From Candidatus Sumerlaeota bacterium (GTDB lineage Bacteria; Sumerlaeota; Sumerlaeia; JAFGJS01): a stretch of 11,873 nt of DNA. Location of the stretch: contig JAFGJS010000127.1 of NCBI GenBank assembly GCA_016928995.1, positions 1-11,873 of the forward strand, in the 5' to 3' direction. Below the pieces are notes generated by a model that saw nothing but the letters and a program-made list of their open reading frames with translations, ran no database searches and was not told the origin of the DNA. This document shows positions 1 to 5,864 of this stretch, in pieces. Numbering within the stretch: the first letter of the stretch is position 1; each line of letters opens with the position of its first letter. Made by a program: the position numbers and the translations under genes.

Positions 1-72
1 AACAAGAGCAGGAGCTTGAGCAATGTATACAAAATTGTCGCCAAGGACGATCACGGCGTCAAGATTAATTGA
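1..72 (+). CDS. C-terminal end of an unidentified protein (partial)
   Basis: Frame 1 is open from the first base and ends at a TGA at 70-72, giving 23 residues ending in AKDDHGVKIN. The start lies outside the window. The stretch is too short to assign a family. It precedes ndk by 56 bases on the same strand, so it could be the upstream neighbour in the same transcription unit, although a short tandem repeat separates them. It could also be a chance open frame. Confidence 0.4.
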   Translation, partial: NKSRSLSNVYKIVAKDDHGVKIN

Positions 73-79
73 CGACACG

Positions 80-107
80 CCCTAGACCCTAGACCCCAGA
101 CCCTGAA
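80..107. repeat. Four-unit 7-bp tandem repeat (CCCTAGA type)
   Basis: Four consecutive heptamers are visible: CCCTAGA (80-86), CCCTAGA (87-93), CCCCAGA (94-100) and CCCTGAA (101-107). The last two are degenerate. The array lies between the stop at 72 and the ndk Shine-Dalgarno at about 117-122. No function can be read from the sequence. Confidence 0.75.
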
Positions 108-128
108 TTGCTTACGAAAGGACGCGGG

Positions 129-554
129 ATGAGTTTGAAAACGCTGTTGATGATTAAACCGGATGGAGTTCGCCGCGGATTGATCGGCGAAGTGCTTCGG
201 CGAGTGGAACAAAAAGGCTTCAGAATCGCCGGCATGAAAATGTTGCAGTTCGACGAAGCGCGCGCGGGCGAATTTTATCAGGAGCATATCGGCAAGCCAT
301 TTTACCAGACATTGGTCGATTTCATCACCTCCGGACCGGCAGTGGCGCTGGCCGTGGAGGGAGACGACGAAGAGCGGTTGATTCCCGAAGTGCGCAAGAT
401 GATGGGAGCGACGCGCTATTGGGAAGCGACGCCGGGAACGATTCGCGGCGACTTCGCGCATCACCTGACCATGAACGTGGTACATGGATCGGATAGTCCG
501 GCGTCGGCGGAGCGCGAACTGGGCATCGTGTTCGAACCGAATGAAATTTTGTAG
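129..554 (+). CDS. ndk: Nucleoside diphosphate kinase
   Basis: Nucleoside diphosphate kinase moves the gamma phosphate of ATP to other (d)NDPs through a phosphohistidine, keeping NTP and dNTP pools balanced in the cytoplasm. The 141-residue product has the usual length. Visible family marks are the N-terminal KPDGV (residues 10-14), GTIRGDF (103-109) and the active-site NVVHGSDS block, with H119 as the phosphorylated histidine, followed by SAERELGIVF. The ATG at 129 is chosen over an upstream TTG at 108 because it gives the normal N-terminus and follows AAAGGA at a good distance. A mildly unusual point is RYWEATPG before GTIR, where most homologues have a small-residue loop such as NPxxAxPG. 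birA starts 9 bases after the stop, so co-transcription is likely. Confidence 0.97.
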   Translation: MSLKTLLMIKPDGVRRGLIGEVLRRVEQKGFRIAGMKMLQFDEARAGEFYQEHIGKPFYQTLVDFITSGPAVALAVEGDDEERLIPEVRKMMGATRYWEATPGTIRGDFAHHLTMNVVHGSDSPASAERELGIVFEPNEIL

Positions 555-563
555 AGAGACGGC

Positions 564-1376
564 GTGACGCGCAAATCGCAACAGGAAATGGCGCGAATGA
601 TCGCTGAGCGGATGCGGACAAAGCGCTTCGGCCGCGCCGTGAGCTACTTCCACCGCATCGATTCAACGAACACATTCGCGCTGAAAGTCGCTGGCGAACG
701 CGACGCTTTGCACGGACGCCTGATCGTGGCAGGCGGACAAAGCGGCGGTCGCGGACGGCACGGTCGGCGATGGTGGAACGAGCCGGAAAAAGACATCCTC
801 TGCTCGCTGATCCTCTGTCCGCCGGAGCCGCGCGCCATGTGGCATCTGCTCACACTGAGCTGCGGCGCGTCAATTTGCGAAGCCCTGCGCGACAGTTACG
901 GCTTGCCGGCCGGGATGCGCTGGCCCAATGACGTGCTGATCGACGGGCGCAAACTTTGCGGCGTGTTGACTGAAAGCGGCGAAGATCGTCTGGTGATCGG
1001 CTTCGGCGTGAATTGCAACGGCGATCCGGAGAAGTTGCCGGAAGATGCTCGCGCGGCCACATCGTTGCGCGCGGAACTTGGCCGCAGCGTCCAGCGATGG
1101 AGTCTGCTGTCACGAATCCTGGAATGTTTCGAACGGCGCTACGCCCTGTTTTGCACGCACGATACAGAGGGATTGCGGAAACAGCACCTCAGTCTGCTGG
1201 GCACCCTGGGACGGCGCGTGCGCGTTTGGACCAGCGGCAAGCATCCCATCGAGGGGATGGCGATCGACCTTGAAGAATCCGGACGATTGGTGGTGCTTTG
1301 CGACCACGGTCCGCAAGTCAGCCTGAGCAGCGGAGAAGTGACGGAACTGAAACTAGAGGAGAAAACGAAATCATGA
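564..1376 (+). CDS. birA: Biotin-[acetyl-CoA-carboxylase] ligase, without repressor domain
   Basis: The enzyme activates biotin with ATP to biotinyl-AMP and attaches it to the lysine of biotin carrier proteins such as that of acetyl-CoA carboxylase. The 270-residue product shows DSTN (33-36), the nucleotide loop GRGRHGRRW (62-70), RWPND (119-123, usually KWPND), RKLCGV with the catalytic-region lysine K130, and GFGVN (146-150). A small C-terminal beta domain (about 218-265) follows. There is no N-terminal helix-turn-helix, so this is a monofunctional ligase and probably not a transcriptional repressor. The start is GTG at 564; an in-frame ATG at 588 is an alternative. The stop overlaps the coaX start as ATGA, which suggests translational coupling. 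Pairing of birA with coaX is a common bacterial arrangement. Confidence 0.95.
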   Translation: MTRKSQQEMARMIAERMRTKRFGRAVSYFHRIDSTNTFALKVAGERDALHGRLIVAGGQSGGRGRHGRRWWNEPEKDILCSLILCPPEPRAMWHLLTLSCGASICEALRDSYGLPAGMRWPNDVLIDGRKLCGVLTESGEDRLVIGFGVNCNGDPEKLPEDARAATSLRAELGRSVQRWSLLSRILECFERRYALFCTHDTEGLRKQHLSLLGTLGRRVRVWTSGKHPIEGMAIDLEESGRLVVLCDHGPQVSLSSGEVTELKLEEKTKS

Positions 1377-2179
1377 GTTTGGGCTCTGCACGATTGCCCC
1401 GGCATCTGCTGACGATCGACATTGGCAACACGAATGTTGTGTTGGGAGTGTTCGAACGCGAGCGGCTGCTGAACACCTGGCGTCTCTCCACCGGCGCACG
1501 GCGCACGACGGACGAGGTGAAGCTGTATACTCATCCGCTGTTGCAGATGGAAGGAATCGACCGCGATACGATTCAGGGCATCGCACTGTCGTCAGTGGTG
1601 CCTAAGCTCACCGGTTTATACGTCGATGCACTGGAAGAGTTGCTCGGACAACGAGCGCTGGTCGTGGACCATACAACCCGCACCGACTTGAAAATTGAAT
1701 ATCTCAATCCGGCGGAAGTCGGCTCCGACCGCCTGGCGAACGCCGTGGGAGCGCGCAAAGTCTTCGGCAAACCGGTGATTGCAGTGGATTTCGGGACGGC
1801 GATCACGCTGGATATCCTGACTGAAGACGACCGGTACCTGGGAGGCGCGATCCTGCCGGGTCCGCTGATGGCGGCCGAGGCGCTGTATCGCGGCACGGCG
1901 AAACTGCCGCAAATTTCGCTGGAAAAACCCGAAGCCTGCATCGGCAGAAGCACGGAAATGGGAATCCGCAGCGGCCTGTATTTCGGTTTTGCCGGGGCCA
2001 TCGACCTGCTGATTGAAAAAACCCGGGAAGAGACAGGGATACCTTTCCGCGCCGTGGCCACGGGAGGCTTGGGACGGCTGATCAGCGAACAATGCCGGCA
2101 AATCGAGGATTACCATCCGCATCTCACCCTGTTGGGCTTGCGTGAAATCTGGCTGATGAGCCAAGAAAAACGCCCCTGA
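1373..2179 (+). CDS. coaX: Type III pantothenate kinase
   Basis: This enzyme phosphorylates pantothenate, the first step of coenzyme A synthesis. The type III family is not inhibited by CoA and usually needs a monovalent cation; that is family knowledge. The 268-residue product belongs to the ASKHA fold: phosphate loop DIGNTNVVLGVF (from D16), the pantothenate-site block GSDRLANAVGA (117-127, with D119 the likely catalytic base), a second phosphate motif AVDFGTAITLDI (137-148), GGAILPG (157-163) and GGLG (231-234). It ends with the family-typical PHLTLLGL. The ATG at 1373 follows GAGGAG by about 11 bases and overlaps the birA stop. An upstream extension of the frame to 1298 lies inside birA and is not used. 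No clear terminator follows. Confidence 0.97.
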   Translation: MSLGSARLPRHLLTIDIGNTNVVLGVFERERLLNTWRLSTGARRTTDEVKLYTHPLLQMEGIDRDTIQGIALSSVVPKLTGLYVDALEELLGQRALVVDHTTRTDLKIEYLNPAEVGSDRLANAVGARKVFGKPVIAVDFGTAITLDILTEDDRYLGGAILPGPLMAAEALYRGTAKLPQISLEKPEACIGRSTEMGIRSGLYFGFAGAIDLLIEKTREETGIPFRAVATGGLGRLISEQCRQIEDYHPHLTLLGLREIWLMSQEKRP

Positions 2180-2251
2180 ACTGCAGCGGAAACGTAACCG
2201 AAAATAAAATATTGAAACTGCTAATGTTGGAGCGGAGGGTGATCCGTTTGG

Positions 2252-2701
2252 TTAGATTTCGGATTGCAGCATCCGCGGCTTGACCGAACCCTGCGATTTA
2301 TATGCGCCCAAGGCCTTATGGTTCTGTTGCAAACCGATGAGATGTTTTTTAATCGCTTCATGTTCCTTGAGCGTCGCGCCATGCCGCTGATCCAAACGTT
2401 TTAAAAGGATCTGCGTGGCTTCCCGCGCTTCAGCGTTGAATTGATTGACGCACTGCAGCGTCTCCGGCGGCGCGGAAATTGCACCGGTCTGAACCTGAAG
2501 CATTTGCTCCTGAAGCCGCTTCATCATGGGGCCGATCGCCATCATGATCTCCTGAATCCTGGCATTGATGCCGATCATCTCTTTGGCGGATGCCGACGGA
2601 GACAATGCAAACGATTGCTCCATGAAATAAAGCATATTGGCATAATACACTTTAAGTTCTTCGAGCTGCTGAAGAATCGGATCTTGTGAATCGCTCATCA
2701 T
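2252..2701 (-). CDS. Small helical hypothetical protein
   Basis: I do not recognise this family. From the ATG at 2701 it encodes 149 residues, almost entirely predicted alpha-helical and rich in Q, E, K, L and M, with heptad-like stretches around MMKRLQEQMLQVQ and ATQILLKRLDQRH that suggest a coiled-coil or helical bundle. No signal peptide, transmembrane segment or Cys/His metal motif is seen. The frame stays open to 2899, but the residues before 2731 look less like a conserved protein. Starts at 2731, 2713 or 2698 are also possible and none has a strong Shine-Dalgarno. The stop is 72 bases from the coaX stop, convergent with it. Being an isolated ORF in an otherwise empty stretch, with coherent amphipathic composition, supports a real gene. 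Confidence 0.6.
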   Translation of the reverse strand: MMSDSQDPILQQLEELKVYYANMLYFMEQSFALSPSASAKEMIGINARIQEIMMAIGPMMKRLQEQMLQVQTGAISAPPETLQCVNQFNAEAREATQILLKRLDQRHGATLKEHEAIKKHLIGLQQNHKALGAYKSQGSVKPRMLQSEI

Positions 2702-2892
2702 GCGGAAATCCATTTCGAAAAAGGCTGACATTGCTATTGAGAACGGCTGAACTGCTTGAGCTTTTCGACAAATAAAAGATGAAACGTAAGCGCAAACAGA
2801 CCACGAAAGGCGGTTTTTATCCAGGATGAATCCGCAGCAAGCACGCTTATGCAACGCTGCCACACCCTCGTCCCGACGCGAGATCGTTCGAC

Positions 2893-2921
2893 ATAACATC
2901 CTGAATAAGAATGATTCGCAA
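2893..2921 (-). promoter_or_regulatory. Candidate promoter for the helical hypothetical gene
   Basis: On the - strand TTGCGA (2921-2916) is separated by 17 bases from TGTTAT (2898-2893), each matching 4 of 6 sigma-70 consensus bases. It would give a leader of nearly 190 bases before the ATG at 2701. The wider gene-free stretch 2702-3060 is AT-rich, with overlapping short palindromes (ATCATGAT and ATGATCAT, about 2927-2936) between this site and the HU promoter. Nothing else was seen in it apart from the HU leader. Confidence 0.25.
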
Positions 2922-2942
2922 AAAAATCATGATCATTTTCTC

Positions 2943-2971
2943 TTGACTCAAATTTCATTCCGGCTTAACGT
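2943..2971 (+). promoter_or_regulatory. Candidate promoter for the HU-family gene
   Basis: TTGACT (2943-2948) is followed after 17 bases by TAACGT (2966-2971). The -35 matches 5 of 6 and the -10 about 3 of 6 consensus bases. It would leave an HU leader of about 80 bases containing the 9-bp hairpin at 3016-3043. Confidence 0.35.
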
Positions 2972-3015
2972 AAGTTTCATTGGGTGGACTATCGTTGGTT
3001 GTCCAAGGCACTTTT

Positions 3016-3043
3016 CGATGAATCAAGGGTATGGGATTCATCG
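3016..3043 (+). promoter_or_regulatory. Perfect 9-bp hairpin in the HU leader
   Basis: CGATGAATC (3016-3024) pairs exactly with GATTCATCG (3035-3043) around a 10-base loop. It ends right before the purine-rich ribosome-binding stretch GGAAGGATAGGA, and the start codon is at 3061. There is no U-run, so it is not a terminator. It may control ribosome access or mRNA stability, or be a DNA binding site; the sequence cannot tell which. Confidence 0.6.
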
Positions 3044-3060
3044 CGGAAGGATAGGAACTC

Positions 3061-3339
3061 ATGACAAAGGCAGAAGTGGCGAATCTCGTGGCGCGCAAGA
3101 CCGGCATGTCGCGCAAAGACAGCATGGACGCGGTCGAGGAAGTGCTTGAGTGCGTCAAATCGGCTTTAAAAGACGGCGAAAAAGTATCGCTGGTGGGTTT
3201 TGGCACGTTCTATCTGAAGCAAAAAAACGCTCGTAAGGGCCGCAATCCCCGCACTGGAGAGCCGATTGACATTCCGCCAAAGTGCATTGCGACATTCAAG
3301 CCGGGCAAGAACTTTCGTGAAATGGTGGCAAACAGCTGA
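3061..3339 (+). CDS. HU/IHF-family DNA-binding protein
   Basis: A 92-residue nucleoid protein that works as a dimer, bending DNA with two beta arms. It has the family length and layout: N-terminal helices (TKAEVANLVARKTG), the core VSLVGFGTF (42-50), and the arm with the RNPRTGE signature (61-67), where P63 is the intercalating proline. It ends with the usual FKPGKNFREMV. It cannot be told from sequence alone whether it acts as HU or as one IHF subunit. The start has AGGA within GGAAGGATAGGA just upstream. It has its own candidate promoter and a strong terminator, so it is likely monocistronic. Confidence 0.96.
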   Translation: MTKAEVANLVARKTGMSRKDSMDAVEEVLECVKSALKDGEKVSLVGFGTFYLKQKNARKGRNPRTGEPIDIPPKCIATFKPGKNFREMVANS

Positions 3340-3398
3340 CACGCGGAAATCGCCATCCGCTAACGCAATTATTCGTATTTATAACACAAAACTTCATC

Positions 3399-3436
3399 AA
3401 AGAGGCGCAAAGCAGCTGCGCGCCTCTTTCTTTTTT
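3399..3436 (+). terminator. Rho-independent terminator after the HU-family gene
   Basis: AAAGAGGCGC (3399-3408) pairs fully with GCGCCTCTTT (3420-3429), and the loop can itself pair as GCAGCTGC. A CTTTTTT run follows. The site is 60 bases after the HU stop and separates it from the downstream YkgJ-family gene. Confidence 0.92.
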
Positions 3437-3462
3437 GGCGCTTTTGAAAGGCGTGGGACGCC

Positions 3463-3834
3463 ATGCTGGATCCCGATCAGTTCGCTCAGTTCGTCTGTCA
3501 GCGCTGCGGCAATTGTTGCGCGATTGACGGCTATGTCTACGTTAAGGTAAAAGAACAAATTCGCATCGCGGATTACCTGGAACTGACATTGAAAGAGTTC
3601 CGCCTTCAGTATTGCGAATATGTGCAAGGCGAAGGATGGGTTTTGATCGACCAGCCGGAATCCACGAAATGCATCTTTCTCAATGACGACCGCACGTGCC
3701 GGGTGCATCCCGTGAAGCCCGATCAATGCCGGAATTTTCTCGCCACCTGGAGCAATACAAACGCGGAGGCTTATTGCGAAGGATTGAAATTGCTGATCAA
3801 GCAGCAAGACAGCGATGCGAACGCGATGAAATAG
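3463..3834 (+). CDS. YkgJ-family CxxCxxCC cysteine cluster protein
   Basis: The 123-residue product starts with the family signature CQRCGNCC (C12, C15, C18, C19) and carries further cysteines C70, C79 and C89 in CIF...RTCRVHP...PDQCRNF, the second half of the motif. The family is thought to bind zinc or an iron-sulfur cluster; its biochemical role is not established. C105 is an extra cysteine outside the core. The ATG at 3463 follows GAAAGG at a somewhat long distance and lies 27 bases after the HU terminator, so it is either read through from HU or has a promoter I cannot see. It converges on the bcp gene with only 19 bases between stops. Confidence 0.85.
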   Translation: MLDPDQFAQFVCQRCGNCCAIDGYVYVKVKEQIRIADYLELTLKEFRLQYCEYVQGEGWVLIDQPESTKCIFLNDDRTCRVHPVKPDQCRNFLATWSNTNAEAYCEGLKLLIKQQDSDANAMK

Positions 3835-3853
3835 ACGCTGAATAATCAATCCC

Positions 3854-4327
3854 TCAGCTGCGCAGGAGTTGCCGGATCGCCTCGAGCACTTCGCCGGAGT
3901 GAGCCTCATTGCCCATAGCCTTATCCCAGTGCTTCAGGATCACGCCGTCCGGATCAATCAGAAAAGTTTCACGATTGACGCCCCAAAACTTGCGGCCATA
4001 CATTGATTTCTCTTTCCATACGCCGTACCTCTCCGCCACCGCGTGGTCCTCATCCGCCAGCAATGGGAAACTCAGTTGATATTTTTCAGCGAACTCGGCC
4101 TTGCTTTGCGTATCGAGAATCGAAACGCCCAGCACCACAGTCTCCATTTGCTTGAATTCCTCAATCTGATCCCGGAAGCCGCAGGCCTCCTTTGTGCAAC
4201 CCGGCGTGGAGTCCTTGGGATACCAATATAGCACAACGAGTTTGCCCCGGTAATCGGACAAACGATGAATCTTGTCGTGCTGATCCTTCAGCGCAAATTC
4301 AGGGGCTTGTTGACCGACTTTAAGCAT
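3854..4327 (-). CDS. bcp: Bcp/PrxQ-type thioredoxin-dependent peroxiredoxin
   Basis: This family reduces hydrogen peroxide and organic hydroperoxides, using thioredoxin as reductant. The 157-residue product has the AhpC/TSA fold: VGQQAPEFAL near the N-terminus, then YWYPKDSTPGCTKEACGF with peroxidatic C44 and resolving C49 five residues later (the Bcp two-cysteine pattern), T41 in the active-site PxxxTxxC, and NRETFLID with the conserved R119. The ATG at 4327 is preceded by AAGGAG at about 7 bases. The frame remains open upstream to 4780, but that part is the antisense-frame shadow of the methyltransferase gene. It lies 53 bases downstream of that gene and may be co-transcribed with it. Confidence 0.95.
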   Translation of the reverse strand: MLKVGQQAPEFALKDQHDKIHRLSDYRGKLVVLYWYPKDSTPGCTKEACGFRDQIEEFKQMETVVLGVSILDTQSKAEFAEKYQLSFPLLADEDHAVAERYGVWKEKSMYGRKFWGVNRETFLIDPDGVILKHWDKAMGNEAHSGEVLEAIRQLLRS

Positions 4328-4380
4328 TAGCGTCTCCTTATTGTCAGATCCAATTGATGTTCGAAGATCATACCGGAAGC

Positions 4381-5166
4381 TCATTTCGATTTCACGCAAA
4401 AAGCTCGCATCCAGTTCATTTCTCGGAATACGGGAAGTTTTATCAGCAGTCTGTCGAAGGGATGGAAGATTGATATAGCGATGCGGAACAGCACGGGCGA
4501 ACGCAGGGCGAATTGAAAAACAAACGCCGCGAAAGCGGTGAAATAAAAATCGCGCCATTGAACATGTCCAAAGTATTTCTGCATCAGGCCGGTTTCCTGC
4601 GGTCCAAAGTAACGGGCGATGCTCTTCCAGATTTTCGGCGCGAAAGTGTTGCGATAGAGCTTGACGAATGGATTGCGGCGCAGCGGCTCGATGAATACGC
4701 CGCGTCCGTCCGGCTTCAAAGTCCGGTTGATTTCCGGCAACGAACGGTCCAGCTCGGTGTGAATCAGCACGGCCTTGCAATATTCGATGTCAAAGGCGTC
4801 ATCGGCGAATGGAAGCTGTTCGGCCCCGGCTTGCACGAGCCAGATCTTGCCGGGATAGTTCTGTCCTTCAAGAACACGGCGCAGCGCAATAAGTCGCTCG
4901 TAGGATGAATCGAGCGCCACGACACGCGCTCCCCTGTGCGCCAGCCAGATGGCATGGACGCCGAGTCCGCAGCCGATCTCCAGCGCGCGGCGGCCCTTCA
5001 GGTCGCCCATCCATTCCCAAGCTTGCCGATGGTCGGGCGCCTGGAGAAAAGCCGATTCCACGTCGAGGTCGAAGTCCACCTCGCCGCCCAGGTTGCGCAC
5101 GTCCAGGTTGGCGTCCCAATATTCGCGCTGGCCGTCCGCGGAATGTTGTTGATCATGATCCGTCAT
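4381..5166 (-). CDS. Class I SAM-dependent methyltransferase
   Basis: From the ATG at 5166 the product has 261 residues. The SAM-binding core is clear: motif I ALEIGCGLG (61-69), VVALD (82-86) with D86 as the likely ribose-binding acid, and GAEQLPFADDAFDIEYC (114-130) typical of the UbiE-like Methyltransf_11 group, then a beta strand GVFIEPL (156-162). The last 100 residues are hydrophobic and helical (FYFTAFAAFVFQFALR and following), perhaps for membrane association or a lipid substrate; this is inference. The substrate is unknown. ATG at 5184 and TTG at 5202 are alternative starts and none has a good Shine-Dalgarno. The neighbouring peroxiredoxin does not suggest a substrate. Confidence 0.88.
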   Translation of the reverse strand: MTDHDQQHSADGQREYWDANLDVRNLGGEVDFDLDVESAFLQAPDHRQAWEWMGDLKGRRALEIGCGLGVHAIWLAHRGARVVALDSSYERLIALRRVLEGQNYPGKIWLVQAGAEQLPFADDAFDIEYCKAVLIHTELDRSLPEINRTLKPDGRGVFIEPLRRNPFVKLYRNTFAPKIWKSIARYFGPQETGLMQKYFGHVQWRDFYFTAFAAFVFQFALRSPVLFRIAISIFHPFDRLLIKLPVFREMNWMRAFCVKSK

Positions 5167-5234
5167 GACGGCATTGATAAACATCCCGCAACGACTTGCC
5201 AATCAAATTCGCCAATAAAACGTAAAAATTAACA

Positions 5235-5264
5235 TTGACTATGCGCCGCGCATCAGCGAAAATA
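5235..5264 (+). promoter_or_regulatory. Candidate promoter with internal palindrome, upstream of the leuA leader
   Basis: TTGACT (5235-5240) is followed after 18 bases by AAAATA (5259-5264), a weak -10. The spacer begins with ATGCGC-C-GCGCAT (5241-5253), a perfect palindrome around one base and a plausible operator. A transcript from here would meet the hairpin and U-run at 5281-5308 within about 40 bases. The same palindrome lies about 75 bases upstream of the methyltransferase start, so it may serve that - strand gene instead. Confidence 0.3.
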
Positions 5265-5280
5265 TCTAACTATTAAGCAA

Positions 5281-5308
5281 CGGACGCGCCGGTGCGCGCC
5301 CGTTTTTT
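5281..5308 (+). terminator. GC-rich terminator-like hairpin without an upstream + gene
   Basis: CGGACGCGC (5281-5289) pairs with GCGCGCCCG (5294-5302) around CGGT with one mismatch, followed by six T. It has the form of an intrinsic terminator on the + strand, but the nearest + strand gene upstream ends at 3834, with two - strand genes between. It could stop antisense transcription, end a tiny RNA, or insulate the leuA leader. Confidence 0.55.
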
Positions 5309-5311
5309 GAT

Positions 5312-5338
5312 TATGATCGCGGAGAATCAATCGCGATC
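5312..5338 (+). promoter_or_regulatory. Candidate -10 element and overlapping inverted repeat before the T-box
   Basis: TATGAT (5312-5317) matches 5 of 6 bases of a sigma-70 -10 and is well placed to start the T-box transcript about 30 bases before Stem I. No convincing -35 is present at the expected spacing. It overlaps a perfect inverted repeat, GATCGCG (5315-5321) and CGCGATC (5332-5338) with a 10-base loop, that could be an operator or a 5' protective hairpin. Confidence 0.35.
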
Positions 5339-5354
5339 CGGTTCTTTCAGCAAA

Positions 5355-5643
5355 ACGCAAAGGCGTGGAAGAGGAATAGTAGGAAGACCGTCCGTCTGGA
5401 GAGAGTCGCCGGCTGGTGCGAGGCGATGGCGGGCCCTTCCGAACTGGCCTTGGAGCCGCGGTTGCCAACGCGGAGTTGCATGCTCCGTCAGTAGTCGCCG
5501 CCGGAAGCCCCCGTGACCGGGCGTAATGAAGCGCGCCGGGCGCAAAGCTGCGCCGGGCGAATCAGGGTGGTAACGCGAAAAACGCATTTTCGTCCCTGAA
5601 GGCGAACGGATTCAGTCCAAGCCTTCGGGGCGTTTTTATTTTT
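5355..5643 (+). promoter_or_regulatory. Leucine T-box riboswitch leader of leuA
   Basis: T-box leaders bind a matching tRNA; uncharged tRNA stabilises an antiterminator and allows transcription of the downstream gene. The 14-base T-box is AGGGTGGTAACGCG (5564-5577), one base from the AGGGUGGNACCGCG consensus, with UGGU (5568-5571) to pair with the tRNA ACCA end. In Stem I, AGTA (5378-5381) faces GAACTGG (5441-5447); the flanking GGAAG (5382-5386) and CTTCC (5436-5440) pair, so the specifier is CTG (5444-5446), a leucine codon followed by the usual purine. Above it lie an AGAGAG purine bulge and a TCGCC/GGCGA apical hairpin whose loop contains GGTG. Further hairpins (e.g. CGGAG 5471-5475 with CTCCG 5483-5487) fill the linker. 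AGGG of the T-box can pair with CCCT (5594-5597) to form the antiterminator. Leucine specificity agrees with the leuA gene downstream. Confidence 0.93.
5591..5643 (+). terminator. T-box attenuator (terminator hairpin)
   Basis: CGTCCCTGAAGGC (5591-5603) pairs with GCCTTCGGGGCG (5621-5632) with a small imperfection, followed by TTTTTATTTTT (5633-5643). Its 5' arm contains the CCCT that the T-box AGGG needs, so terminator and antiterminator exclude each other. leuA begins 221 bases further on. Confidence 0.9.
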
Positions 5644-5720
5644 AGCGAGACATCCAGCGATGGAGTCAAACGGAAAACGAGCGAACGATGAATAACATCA
5701 TACAAACAGAGGAGGGCTCC

Positions 5721-5747
5721 GGGATGTCCGGCATGCGCCGGCGTCCC
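5721..5747. repeat. GC-rich hairpin element 1 in the leuA 5' region
   Basis: GGGATGTCCGGC (5721-5732) pairs with GCCGGCGTCCC (5737-5747) around ATGC, with one bulged T and one G-T pair. No U-run follows. It lies between the T-box terminator and leuA, where T-box systems usually need nothing more. It may be a dispersed palindromic repeat or a second control element. Confidence 0.55.
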
Positions 5748-5774
5748 CATACGCTGATTGTTTGAGCGAATGAA

Positions 5775-5811
5775 TGTGGCACGACGCGCAGCCGAGGGCG
5801 GCTGCGCCACA
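5775..5811. repeat. GC-rich hairpin element 2 in the leuA 5' region
   Basis: GCGCAGCC (5786-5793) pairs perfectly with GGCTGCGC (5800-5807) around GAGGGC. Outside it TGTG (5775-5778) matches CACA (5808-5811), with an unpaired GCACGAC on the left arm. The shape, a short imperfect palindrome ending in TGTGGC and CCACA, resembles dispersed palindromic repeats. It stands 54 bases before leuA. Confidence 0.6.
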
Positions 5812-5864
5812 CTCCCTTTGACGAGGGAATTCAACTCAAACAACGCAGACAAGGAGTCGCAATC

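Noticed and set aside
4328-4780. N-terminal extension of the peroxiredoxin frame up to 4780
   Set aside because: The extra 151 codons lie inside the methyltransferase gene in another frame; the ATG at 4327 has AAGGAG and gives the family-standard N-terminus.
5292-5516. Open frame on the + strand of 74 codons inside the leuA leader
   Set aside because: It coincides with T-box Stem I and linker structures, and its Arg/Ser-rich product resembles nothing known.
5688-5765. 25-codon ORF (MNNIIQTEEGSG...) between the T-box terminator and leuA, considered as a leader peptide
   Set aside because: It has only one leucine codon, no run of Leu/Ile/Val codons and no Shine-Dalgarno; the T-box already explains control.
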